This document shows, one piece after another, positions 1 to 7,874 of a stretch of 64,000 nt of DNA. Each line of letters starts with the position of its first letter. Within the stretch, counting starts at the first letter, position 1. Source of the DNA: Anaerococcus degeneri (GTDB lineage: Bacteria > Bacillota > Clostridia > Tissierellales > Peptoniphilaceae); the NCBI RefSeq assembly GCF_017874475.1, contig NZ_JAGGLO010000003.1, positions 62,001 to 126,000 of the forward strand, in the 5' to 3' direction. A program made the position numbers and the translations under genes. The notes below the pieces were generated by a model. That model saw only the letters and a program-made list of their open reading frames with translations. It was not told the DNA's origin and searched no databases.

Positions 1-713
1 AAACCTTCTGACGAAAGTACGTACATGTGAACTGCCATGGTCCTTGCAGACTTAAATAAGCCCTTTGGTATATCAGTATTAGTGCCCATTGTGAAAATTA
101 GGGCGGCTGATTCACCTACAATCCTACCTGTTGATAAGAATATTCCTCCTAGAATTCCGTCCATGGCATCTGGCAATATGACCTTAAAAATAGTTTGGAT
201 TTTTGTGGCCCCAAGGGCAAGGGAGGCGTGGGCTTGTAGAGGGTTAACTGTCAAAATAGCCTCCTCAGTTGTCCTTATTATGGTCGGAAGAACCATAATT
301 GCCACTGTCAAACATCCTGCTAGGAGGGAATACTTCGTTCCTAAGCCGAAGCCTGTTCCTGATACAAAAAACAAGTAACCAAAAAGACCGTAAACTATAG
401 AGGGAATTGATGATAGGATTTCAGTTGAAAACCTAACGGACTTGATAAGAAACTTATTTTTTGCATAGTTTGAAAGATAGATTGCAGTAAAAATTCCTAC
501 AGGAAGGGCAATTATCAAAGTCAATCCTATGGTCATCAAAGTTGTTATTAAGGCAGGCATGAGGGAAACATTTTCTGTAGTATATTTTATTTCAAATAAG
601 GATGGGCTGATATTTGGTATGCCCTTTATTAAAATATAGGCAATAATAATCCCAGCCATGGCATAGCCAAGAAATGTTAGACCTATTATTAAAGCCTTAT
701 AAATTTTACTCAT
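1..713 (-). CDS. pstA: phosphate ABC transporter permease PstA (partial, 3' end off window)
   Basis: Membrane permease subunit of the high-affinity phosphate importer, paired with PstC. The start at 711-713 reads MSKIYKALIIGLTFLGY and opens a first membrane helix. Hydrophobic helices and the typical ILSSIPSIVYGLFGYLF stretch follow. The frame stays open to the window edge, so about 237 residues of an expected 280 or so are present and the C-terminal part is missing. It lies 15 bp downstream of pstC in the order pstS-pstC-pstA, so pstB and phoU are expected just outside the window. Family assignment is firm from sequence and order. Confidence 0.93.
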   Translation of the reverse strand, partial: MSKIYKALIIGLTFLGYAMAGIIIAYILIKGIPNISPSLFEIKYTTENVSLMPALITTLMTIGLTLIIALPVGIFTAIYLSNYAKNKFLIKSVRFSTEILSSIPSIVYGLFGYLFFVSGTGFGLGTKYSLLAGCLTVAIMVLPTIIRTTEEAILTVNPLQAHASLALGATKIQTIFKVILPDAMDGILGGIFLSTGRIVGESAALIFTMGTNTDIPKGLFKSARTMAVHMYVLSSEG

Positions 714-728
714 AAAAATCTCCTATAA

Positions 729-1586
729 TCATTCTTCGGTTTTATTTCTTATAATATTAAAGATAATATTTATTATCAGGATAAAGACAAATAAAACCAT
801 GCCTGTGGCGATTAGGGATTGTCTATGCAAACCTGATGCATATCCCATTTCTAGGACTATATTGGTTGTTAAGGTCCTTGCACCTTTTAAGATTGAGCTT
901 GGCATTACTGGTTGGTTACCTATAACTAAGTAAACTGCCATGGTTTCACCTATGGCCCTACCGATGGCAAGGATTATTGACGAAAATATACCAGATCTAG
1001 CATAAGGCACTAAGATTTTTCTGATGGTTTCTTCCTTTGTAGCCCCAAGGGCGAGAGACCCCGTCATAAAGGTCTTAGGCACTTGCCTTAGGGAGTTTTC
1101 AGATATATTTACCATGGTTGGCAAAATCATAAAAGCTAGGAGGATGGATGCACTTAGCATATTCATACCTGATTTAGCATTAAAAATATCTTTTATTAGA
1201 GGCACAAGGACCATCATAGCAAAAAATCCATATACAACTGATGGTATAGCTGCCATAAGGTTCATTAGGGCCTTCAATACCCCATAGGATTTTTTTGCAT
1301 AATAGGCCATAAATATTGAAATTGCAAGACCAAATGGAAGTGCTATTAAGGTTGATAAGCTGGTTACTATTAAAGAACCTATAATCATTGGATAGATTCC
1401 AAATCTCGGATTGCCTGCAGTTGGTTTCCAAACCTTGCCGGTTACGAATTTTAAAAGTCCGTATTCATTTACAAACTTAATACCTTCAGAAAATATGAAG
1501 AAGATGATAAGTAGTATCAAAAATACGGACATTACTGCAGACAAGAGAAAAATTATTTCGCCAACTTTTTCTCTTATCTTTCCCAT
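729..1586 (-). CDS. pstC: phosphate ABC transporter permease PstC
   Basis: Second permease subunit of the Pst phosphate importer. At 285 residues it is the usual length. It has about six hydrophobic segments, a MAAIPSVVYGFFAMMVL stretch matching the equivalent PstA region, and the cytoplasmic coupling motif ALGATKEETIRKILVPYA that contacts the ATPase. Its start codon lies one base after the pstS stop, which indicates tight translational coupling. The N-terminal helix at about residues 12-34 is followed by an external loop. No anomalies seen. Confidence 0.95.
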   Translation of the reverse strand: MGKIREKVGEIIFLLSAVMSVFLILLIIFFIFSEGIKFVNEYGLLKFVTGKVWKPTAGNPRFGIYPMIIGSLIVTSLSTLIALPFGLAISIFMAYYAKKSYGVLKALMNLMAAIPSVVYGFFAMMVLVPLIKDIFNAKSGMNMLSASILLAFMILPTMVNISENSLRQVPKTFMTGSLALGATKEETIRKILVPYARSGIFSSIILAIGRAIGETMAVYLVIGNQPVMPSSILKGARTLTTNIVLEMGYASGLHRQSLIATGMVLFVFILIINIIFNIIRNKTEE

Positions 1587-1587
1587 T

Positions 1588-2538
1588 TTACTTTCCTAGT
1601 TCGCTTGTATTTCTAAGCTCGCCCTTAAAGATTTGTTTAAGTTCATCCATTGTTAGGTCTTCTACCTTGCTTGATGGATTTACTACTACTGCGATACCGT
1701 CTGTTGCGATTACTTCTACGGCAAGTTTATCTTTTTCTTCATCTTTTAGCTCTCTAGAGGCCATTGCTATATCAGCTGCTCCGTCGATTACTGCTTCTAT
1801 ACCTGCAGATGAACCTGTTGATTGGATTTCAATCTTAGCGTCTGGGTTAAGCTCTTGGTATTTTTCTGCCATTTTTTGCATAAGTGGGGTTACAGATGTA
1901 GAACCAGCTACTGTGAGGGTACCAGATACTTTAGCTGGTTCATATTTCTCTGTATCCTTTAGTGGAACATAACCTTCTTCTAAGGTAAGGGTTTGGGCTT
2001 GTTCTGATAGACAGAATTTTAAAAAGTCTTTGGCTAGATCATTTATTTCAGCTTCTTTGAAAGCTAAATTAAATGGTCTTGAAATTTTGTAGGTGCCATT
2101 TACTATATTTTCTTCTGTGGCTTCTACACCTTCGATTTTTACTGCTTTTACAGTATCATTTAGGGAGCCTAGGGAAATGTATCCGATAGCTTCTGTATCT
2201 TGGCTTACTGTCTGCATAACACCGTTAGTTGAGTTTTGGACAATGGCTTCCTGGGTTGTCATATCTTCCTTAGACCCGTCAACTTCTTCTTCAATGCCAA
2301 CAAGTTCTATGAAAGCACCCCTTGTACCTGAACCTTCTTCACGAGATACAACTGAGAAATCATAATCTTCTTGATTTGCTGTTTTAGTTGATTCTTCTTT
2401 TTCTGCTGGTGCTTCAGCAGTTTCAGTTGTTTCAGTTTTAGCTGGTTTTTCTTCTGCCTTTTGATCCTTACCACATCCAGCAAGGATAAGTCCAAGTGAA
2501 AGTGTTGCTGCTAGTATTTTTTTATTTGTGATTTTCAT
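1588..2538 (-). CDS. pstS: phosphate-binding lipoprotein PstS, circularly permuted domain order
   Basis: Extracellular phosphate receptor anchored as a lipoprotein: signal peptide with lipobox LILAGC (C22), then an acidic/Lys-rich linker to about residue 60. The mature part is in swapped order. The segment VVSREEGSGTRGAF, normally in the second half of PstS, comes first. The segment TLTVAGSTSVTPLMQKMAEK, normally at the N-terminus, starts near residue 205, followed by GSSAGIEAVIDGAADIAMASREL. The protein ends at LKQIFKGEL. Both phosphate-loop motifs (SGTRGAF and STSV/SSAG) are intact, so function is probably kept. I recall the same order in streptococcal PstS. First gene of the pst operon, with SD aaggag. 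Confidence 0.95.
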   Translation of the reverse strand: MKITNKKILAATLSLGLILAGCGKDQKAEEKPAKTETTETAEAPAEKEESTKTANQEDYDFSVVSREEGSGTRGAFIELVGIEEEVDGSKEDMTTQEAIVQNSTNGVMQTVSQDTEAIGYISLGSLNDTVKAVKIEGVEATEENIVNGTYKISRPFNLAFKEAEINDLAKDFLKFCLSEQAQTLTLEEGYVPLKDTEKYEPAKVSGTLTVAGSTSVTPLMQKMAEKYQELNPDAKIEIQSTGSSAGIEAVIDGAADIAMASRELKDEEKDKLAVEVIATDGIAVVVNPSSKVEDLTMDELKQIFKGELRNTSELGK

Positions 2539-2597
2539 TTTAATCTCCTTAAGTTTCTTAACTTTAAGTCTATGATACTAGGTCATTATTCGAAAGG

Positions 2598-2636
2598 TTT
2601 TAAATCTTTGTAAAACTTATGTAAAATAAATCATAA
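2598..2636 (-). promoter_or_regulatory. PhoP-box-like direct repeats upstream of pstS
   Basis: On the minus strand two exact TTTACA hexamers sit 11 bp apart (2620-2625 and 2609-2614). They are flanked at the same 11-bp spacing by TTATGA (2631-2636) and TTAAAA (2598-2603). Gram-positive PhoP boxes are TT(A/C/T)A(C/T)A repeats with 11-bp period, so this is a good candidate for PhoPR control. The pstS start is 60 bp downstream. The regulator genes are not in the window. Confidence 0.6.
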
Positions 2637-2660
2637 AAAAAGACGAAGATTTCCTCGCCT
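2634..2660 (-). terminator. intrinsic terminator of the NCS2 permease gene
   Basis: On the minus strand an 8-bp stem AGGCGAGG/CTTCGTCT (two G-U pairs) closes a 4-base loop and is followed by a run of seven T. It separates the permease transcript from the pst operon. Confidence 0.75.
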
Positions 2661-2677
2661 AAAAAATATTATTTTTC

Positions 2678-4063
2678 TTAATCAGCTATTACTTCATCAA
2701 GGGCTTTTTCTTGTCTTTTGTCCGCTTCTGTTTCTGGAATCATTACATTCATCAAAATTGATGTGAGAGCAGCAAGGACTACTGGTGATACACCGATTGC
2801 ATTTTTAAGAGCCTCTGGCATAAATGTTATGCCTGCAGATTCAGCAGTTGTAACTATGGTTGTAAAACCAAAACCAATTGCAATTGCGATTCCTACTATA
2901 GAAGTATTTCTCACTGTGAGTGGTTGTTCGGTTATCATCCTAATTCCATTCATAGTGATAGCTGCAAATACTGAAAGAGTTGCGCCTCCTACTACAGGTG
3001 CTGGGATGGTAGTTAGTAATGAAGATATTTTTGGCATAAAGCCTGCCACTAGGATAATCAAACCTGCCCCAAAAAATACTCTCCTATTAATAACCTTATT
3101 TACTGAGACTATTCCAACATTTTGTGAAAATGTAGCTGTTGGAAGACATCCTATAAAGGCACCTATAACATTTGCCACACCAAAACCTACAATTCCTCCC
3201 CTAAGCTCATCATCTGTTGGGTTTCTGTCCATACCGCCGATGGTTGTTGATGACATATCGCCAATTCCTTCTATACATGTAACCATAAAGATGATTACAA
3301 AGGAAATTATGGCTGATGGTTCAAATTTTATGCCAAAGTGAAGTGGAGCTGCTACTGATAACCAACCTGCTTCCCTAACTGGTGATAGGTCTACCATATC
3401 AAAGAAAAATGCTATGATATAGCCAACAACCATGGCAAATAATACTGAAGCAAGTTTAGTAATGCCCTTGCCAAAGTGGTTAAGACCAACATTTACAAGA
3501 AGGGTGATTATACCAACAAGCCAATATTGCCATGCTCCCCAACCTGGGGCCATAACTGATCCTGCTCCACCCATATTTGTAATAGCAACTGGATATAGGG
3601 TAAGGCCTATAGCCAAAACTACAGTTCCTGATACAAGTGGTGGAAAAAATGGTGTTATATATTTGAGGGCAAGGCCAAATACTATAGAAACAATAGCTCC
3701 TATTAATTGACTTCCTAAAACTACAGCCACAATTCCAGCAGGACCTGCTGATTCAAATTGACCACAAAGGGCAATCATGGTTGGCACATATGGGAAGGCT
3801 ACACCATAAATCATAGGTAATCTACTACCCAAAATCCCTATTGGATAAAGCATCAAAAATGAAGTAAGGGCTGAACCTATGAGGGCCATCTGGACAAGGA
3901 TAATGCTATCAGCGTGGCTAAGGCCTGCTGCATCAGCAAAGATCAAAGCTGGAGCTACACAACCTGCTATCATGGCGATTACGTGTTGTAAAGCTAGTGG
4001 GAAGGCTTCTTTGAAAGAAACTTTGCCTTCAAATTGAAACAATTCTTTAAATTTACTTTCCAT
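2678..4063 (-). CDS. NCS2 family uracil/xanthine permease
   Basis: Nucleobase:cation symporter of the NCS2 (uracil-xanthine permease) family, 461 residues, with 12-14 hydrophobic segments. The N-terminus has the conserved LALQHVIAMIAGCVAPALI. The middle has the family signature GIGDMSSTTIGGMDRNPTDDELRGG and the following CLPTATFSQNVGIVSVNK, which in this family line the substrate site. I chose the start at 4061-4063 because it follows AAAGGAGAGATA, a good SD. An upstream in-frame start (4114) would run through the terminator-like hairpin of the leader and lacks an SD. Xanthine or uric acid is likely because the closest motifs are of the PbuX/UacT side, but uracil cannot be excluded. Confidence 0.9.
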   Translation of the reverse strand: MESKFKELFQFEGKVSFKEAFPLALQHVIAMIAGCVAPALIFADAAGLSHADSIILVQMALIGSALTSFLMLYPIGILGSRLPMIYGVAFPYVPTMIALCGQFESAGPAGIVAVVLGSQLIGAIVSIVFGLALKYITPFFPPLVSGTVVLAIGLTLYPVAITNMGGAGSVMAPGWGAWQYWLVGIITLLVNVGLNHFGKGITKLASVLFAMVVGYIIAFFFDMVDLSPVREAGWLSVAAPLHFGIKFEPSAIISFVIIFMVTCIEGIGDMSSTTIGGMDRNPTDDELRGGIVGFGVANVIGAFIGCLPTATFSQNVGIVSVNKVINRRVFFGAGLIILVAGFMPKISSLLTTIPAPVVGGATLSVFAAITMNGIRMITEQPLTVRNTSIVGIAIAIGFGFTTIVTTAESAGITFMPEALKNAIGVSPVVLAALTSILMNVMIPETEADKRQEKALDEVIAD

Positions 4064-4089
4064 TATCTCTCCTTTTTTATTTTGGACAA

Positions 4090-4200
4090 AGAAAAAGCCA
4101 CCTACAGGTGACAAGCTTATTCATTTATCCTAGTTCTTTTTTTGAAATGGCTAGTATAAGTATGTATAATCAAAAATTTATTTCTACCATTTCTAGATAA
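4090..4200 (-). promoter_or_regulatory. structured 5' leader with attenuator-like hairpin (candidate riboswitch) of the NCS2 permease
   Basis: The roughly 130-nt leader starts with a nested stem: an outer arm 4193-4200 with 4125-4133 (one bulge) and an inner arm GAAATGG/CCATTTC (4187-4193 with 4144-4150; base 4193 can serve only one of the two stems). A separate hairpin, CACCT/AGGTG (4099-4110), is followed by TTTTT (4092-4096), ending about 30 nt before the start codon. A terminator-like hairpin inside a leader implies attenuation. I compared it by eye with purine, xanthine (NMT1), PreQ1 and PyrR leader signatures and found no match. Confidence 0.45.
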
Positions 4201-4228
4201 GTTATACAGTTAAAATCCCTTAAGTCAA
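4201..4228 (-). promoter_or_regulatory. sigma-A promoter of the NCS2 permease
   Basis: Minus strand TTGACT (4223-4228), 16-bp spacer, TATAAC (4201-4206). It is placed so that transcription would begin just before the structured leader. Confidence 0.6.
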
Positions 4229-4356
4229 GTTATTTCTAAGCCTTATTTTTTATGGTAATTTCAAAAGAAAATTTTAGTTTTGTACAATTTTTATTTTCCT
4301 ATAAAAGAAGTAAAATAGAAGAATAATAGCGAAAGATAAAAGACGGAGAATTAATA

Positions 4357-5364
4357 ATGAAATTACTAATACCAGAAGCTTACAAGTCAAACGAGGATCT
4401 TTACAGGACTCAAGTTTTAATAAAGGAAATAAAAGATTATTTTCAAATCAACCTTGCCAACAATTTAAATTTGAAAAGGGTATCTGCACCTCTTTTTGTA
4501 TCAAAAAAATCAGGTCTTAACGACAACCTAAATGGTGTAGAAGAACCTGTCTCATTCAATCTCCCAGAGGCTGATAACGAAGAAATGGAAATTGTCCACT
4601 CCCTTGCAAAATGGAAGAGATACGCCCTTATGGAGTACAAATTCAAAGTCCACGAAGGTTTATATACAGATATGAATGCCATTAGAGCAAGCGAAGAGCC
4701 TGACAACACCCATTCCTTTTATGTCGACCAATGGGATTGGGAAAAAATAATAGATAAGGACGATAGAAACGAAACCTATCTTAAACAAACTGTGGAAACC
4801 ATCTACAGGACAATGAAAAGCCTTGACGAATATCTTTGTGGCCTTATACCTACAAGGTCAAAACTTCTAAAAGATCAAATTAGATTTATTACAAGTCAAG
4901 AGCTTCTTGATATGTATCCTGATAAGGATGCTAAAGAGAGAGAAAAACTTGCGGCAAAAGAATTTGGTTCAATATTCTTATTACAAATAGGCTCTCTCCT
5001 ATCAAATGGCGAAAAACACGATGGTAGAGCCCCAGACTACGATGACTGGCTTTTAAATGGCGATATAATCGTCTACAATCCGGTTCTTGACGATGCCCTA
5101 GAGCTTTCCTCAATGGGTATCAGAGTCGATAGCTTTAGGTTAAATGAACAATTAAAACAGTCAGGCAATCTTGATAGGTTAAAATACGACTACCACAGAA
5201 TGCTCCTTGATGATAAGCTACCACAAACCATAGGTGGTGGTATCGGCCAATCAAGGCTTTGTATGTTCTTTTTACAAAAAGCCCACATCGGCGAAGTCCA
5301 AGTATCCTACTGGCCAGACGACCAAAGAAGAACACTAGCCAACAAAGGCATTCAACTATTATAG
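4357..5364 (+). CDS. asnA: aspartate--ammonia ligase AsnA
   Basis: ATP-dependent asparagine synthetase that uses ammonia: L-aspartate + NH3 + ATP to L-asparagine + AMP + PPi. At 335 residues it matches the usual length of about 330. Class-II aaRS-like fold motifs are visible: RVSAPLFVSKKSGLNDNLNGVE near the N-terminus, the HSFYVDQWDWEK segment, and the C-terminal GGGIGQSRLCMFFLQKAHIGEVQ motif 3 region. It is preceded by SD ggag and followed by its own terminator, so it appears monocistronic. No T-box or other leader element seen upstream. Confidence 0.97.
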   Translation: MKLLIPEAYKSNEDLYRTQVLIKEIKDYFQINLANNLNLKRVSAPLFVSKKSGLNDNLNGVEEPVSFNLPEADNEEMEIVHSLAKWKRYALMEYKFKVHEGLYTDMNAIRASEEPDNTHSFYVDQWDWEKIIDKDDRNETYLKQTVETIYRTMKSLDEYLCGLIPTRSKLLKDQIRFITSQELLDMYPDKDAKEREKLAAKEFGSIFLLQIGSLLSNGEKHDGRAPDYDDWLLNGDIIVYNPVLDDALELSSMGIRVDSFRLNEQLKQSGNLDRLKYDYHRMLLDDKLPQTIGGGIGQSRLCMFFLQKAHIGEVQVSYWPDDQRRTLANKGIQLL

Positions 5365-5371
5365 AAAAAGA

Positions 5372-5406
5372 GACCTTGATGATAAAAAATCATTCAAGGT
5401 CTTTTA
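5372..5406. terminator. bidirectional terminator between asnA and the iron operon
   Basis: GACCTTGA/TCAAGGTC stem extended by TGAT/ATCA with an A-rich loop. A T-run follows on the plus strand (TTTTATT), and on the minus strand TCTTTTTC follows, serving both convergent transcripts. Confidence 0.75.
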
Positions 5407-6054
5407 TTATTTATCTATAGATAAGATTAATAACATCTTAAATTTTGTAATTGCACTCACATTATGGATTACATTTGCTGGGAAAACTAATTGTTCACCA
5501 GCTTCAATCACAACTTCTTCATCTCCAACAAGAAGCTTTGCCTTTCCCTCAAGGGCCATGACAAGAGCATCTCCAGGAGCCTTGTGGGGTTTTAGACCCT
5601 CGTTTTCATCAAAAGCCATCATTACTACCCTAACATCATCTTTTGAAACAAGGTCAATATTGGCTATAGCTCCGTCTATATAATCCAAGTAGTCAACTAA
5701 TTTTATTTTCTTTCCCTTATCGATATTTTTCATCTCTTCCTCCTTTAAATTGATTCCTATTTCTAAAAAAATACTTTCCTTATCTGTCTCAATGCCAAAA
5801 AGCTTATTTTTTTCGAAAAATATTAATTCATTGTTAATAAGTTTTTCCTTATTAAAGTTAATTTCTCCTTTTAAAACAAGGTATATCCTCACTTGGTCAT
5901 AAAATTCTGGAGAAATGCTTGTATTTTGGCCAAGACTCATAAGTAAAATGTGTAAATCCTCCAAATCTATAAGTTTCTTGCTTATAGTTTGGTTTTCTCT
6001 TAGGGGAATCATCCCTTCTGCCTTTAAGATTACTCCCTTACTAATATTTTTCAT
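5407..6054 (-). CDS. bicupin protein, last gene of the iron ABC operon
   Basis: A 215-residue protein with two cupin-like halves. The N-terminal half (about 15-100) is degenerate. The C-terminal half (about 125-212) is a typical small cupin: HKAPGDALVMALEGKAKLLVGDEEVVIEAGEQLVFPANVIHNVSA, with candidate metal-site His in HKAPGD and IHNV. No signal peptide, so cytoplasmic. One base separates it from the ATPase gene. Its role is not known to me. Context suggests sensing, storing or breaking down the imported ligand or metal. It could also be a stress-type cupin of the YdbB/ChrR sort. Confidence 0.7.
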   Translation of the reverse strand: MKNISKGVILKAEGMIPLRENQTISKKLIDLEDLHILLMSLGQNTSISPEFYDQVRIYLVLKGEINFNKEKLINNELIFFEKNKLFGIETDKESIFLEIGINLKEEEMKNIDKGKKIKLVDYLDYIDGAIANIDLVSKDDVRVVMMAFDENEGLKPHKAPGDALVMALEGKAKLLVGDEEVVIEAGEQLVFPANVIHNVSAITKFKMLLILSIDK

Positions 6055-6055
6055 T

Positions 6056-6859
6056 TTAATCTCCTACTATACTAAGTGGAATAATTGTATTATAATATTC
6101 TTCATCTTTTTTTATTTTTTCAAGTATAACTTCTACCCCAAATGCTTCCCTTATATTTTCCTGGCAAATAATATCAGATGTTTTGCCAATTTTATACCTA
6201 GCATCTTTCATTAAAATCAAACACTTATCTGCTATTTCAAGAGCGTGGGCTGGATAATGTGTATTTATAATAACGCTAATATTTTCTTTTTTGGATAGGT
6301 TTTTGATTAAAGAAATTATTCTGAGTTGGTTTTTAAAATCAAGACCACTTTCTGGTTCATCTAGTATAATCAGGCTCGGATTAGAAATCAAAGCCCTTGC
6401 TATGAGAACCATCTGGAGCTCTCCCCCACTCATTACTGAACAAGACTTATCCTTAAGCTTTTCTATGGCTAAACTTTTCATGAGTTTTTCTGCCTTGTCA
6501 TAGTCTTTTTGACCCGGTTTTGCAAAAGGCCCAAGCTTACTAGCAAGACCTAGAACTACCATATCTATACCCGAATATTCAAAAGAAAATGACCTTTTTT
6601 GTGGAACGTATGATATATTGGACCATAATTCCCTTCGGCTAAAGGATGCAATATCCTTTCCGTCCAAATAACTTTTACCAAATTTCCATTTTTCAAAATC
6701 ACATATGCACCTTATAAGGCTTGTTTTGCCAACTCCATTAGGTCCTAATATTGATAAAACCTGACCTTGGTCTAGGCAAAAAGATAAATTTTTAAATAAT
6801 ACATGATTTTTATCATAATAAAATCCTGCATCTTTGAATTCTAATTTAATTGAAACCAC
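6056..6859 (-). CDS. iron/metallophore ABC transporter ATP-binding protein (FecE-type)
   Basis: A 267-residue cytoplasmic ATPase of the FecE/BtuD group. Walker A is GPNGVGKT near residue 40, the signature is MSGGELQMVLIARAL, Walker B is SLIILDEPESGLD, and the H-loop is INTHYPAHAL. It overlaps the permease gene by 14 bases. With the permease and binding protein it forms a complete importer for a chelated metal (ferric siderophore, haem or corrinoid). The Fur-type box upstream of the operon points to iron. Confidence 0.93.
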   Translation of the reverse strand: MVSIKLEFKDAGFYYDKNHVLFKNLSFCLDQGQVLSILGPNGVGKTSLIRCICDFEKWKFGKSYLDGKDIASFSRRELWSNISYVPQKRSFSFEYSGIDMVVLGLASKLGPFAKPGQKDYDKAEKLMKSLAIEKLKDKSCSVMSGGELQMVLIARALISNPSLIILDEPESGLDFKNQLRIISLIKNLSKKENISVIINTHYPAHALEIADKCLILMKDARYKIGKTSDIICQENIREAFGVEVILEKIKKDEEYYNTIIPLSIVGD

Positions 6860-7874
6860 CCCCAGTTTTTCTAATTAGGCTTATAAAAATAGGAGCACCT
6901 ATAATTGCTGTAAGGACTGAAATAGGTAATTCTATTACAGAAACCGTCCTTGATAAGGCTTCTATTAATACCATCAGGCTTGCTCCTAAAGATATACTAA
7001 AGGGGAGGGTGTGGGTGTTGTTTGCTCCCACCATCATCCTTGCCATGTGAGGAATTATCAAACCAATCCATCCAACTTGACCACACATTGATATGGATGA
7101 CGCTGTAATAAGAGTGGATGCAAATATGAAAAGAAGCCTAGTTCTTTTGACATTTACACCAAGACTCTTTGCTTCGTCTTCTGAAAGGCTCATAATATTT
7201 AATCTAAAAATCAAAAGTCTAATCAAAATTATACCAAAAATTATTAGTGGAGCTGAAAGCACCAAGTTTTTGTAAGATGATCTTGCAAAAGAACCCATGA
7301 GCCAATAGCTAATTGCTGGCAACTTGTCTGTAGGGTCAGCTGTATATTTTAATAAGGATGCAAAGGCGTTTGTTAAGGAAGAAACTACCAGACCTGCTAA
7401 GATAAGCATTATTGTTGATGACCTAGTCCTAGTCTTTCCTATATATAGGGTTAATACCACTCCAATTAATCCAAAAACTAAAGCTAAGGCTTGGATGGAT
7501 AGGGTTGAAAGTGATAGGAGTATGCCAATTACTGCCCCAAGACTTGCAGCAGAGCTTACTCCTAAAATATCTGGAGTTGCCAAGGGGTTTGAAAAAACCC
7601 CTTGAAAGGCAAGACCAGCTGTGGAAAGACCAGCTCCGACTACAAGGCCTGTAATAATTCTTGGCAGACGTACATTAATTATTACAGATTCAAGCATGGG
7701 ATCAAAGTCTCTACCACCTAAATAAGCACCTAAAAATTCTATAATCTGCCCTAGACTAAGTGGCATCCTACCTATGGCAAGTGCCATAATACTTATTAAT
7801 ATGGGTAGAATTATAAGTATTAGATATGAAGTTGATTTTATTTTTTTATCTTTGATAAAGATTTCTTTAATCAT
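6846..7874 (-). CDS. iron/metallophore ABC transporter permease (FecCD family)
   Basis: A 342-residue membrane protein with about ten hydrophobic helices. FecCD-family landmarks are PRIITGLVVGAGLSTAGLAFQGVFSNPLATPDILGVSSAASLGA and GWIGLIIPHMARMMVGANNTHTLP. There is only one permease gene, so it probably acts as a homodimer, as in BtuC and many FecCD systems. Start and stop overlap both neighbours (4 bases with the binding protein, 14 with the ATPase), a tightly coupled operon. Confidence 0.94.
   Translation of the reverse strand: MIKEIFIKDKKIKSTSYLILIILPILISIMALAIGRMPLSLGQIIEFLGAYLGGRDFDPMLESVIINVRLPRIITGLVVGAGLSTAGLAFQGVFSNPLATPDILGVSSAASLGAVIGILLSLSTLSIQALALVFGLIGVVLTLYIGKTRTRSSTIMLILAGLVVSSLTNAFASLLKYTADPTDKLPAISYWLMGSFARSSYKNLVLSAPLIIFGIILIRLLIFRLNIMSLSEDEAKSLGVNVKRTRLLFIFASTLITASSISMCGQVGWIGLIIPHMARMMVGANNTHTLPFSISLGASLMVLIEALSRTVSVIELPISVLTAIIGAPIFISLIRKTGGGFN

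Noticed and set aside
37-378. Plus-strand 113-codon frame opposite pstA
   Set aside because: Antisense shadow of a clear PstA coding frame; low-complexity composition and no SD.
2718-3341. Plus-strand 207-codon frame opposite the NCS2 permease
   Set aside because: Mirror of a hydrophobic membrane-protein frame; no family features and no SD.
4231-4356. T-box or other amino-acid riboswitch before asnA
   Set aside because: No T-box motif, specifier stem or terminator is visible in this short stretch.
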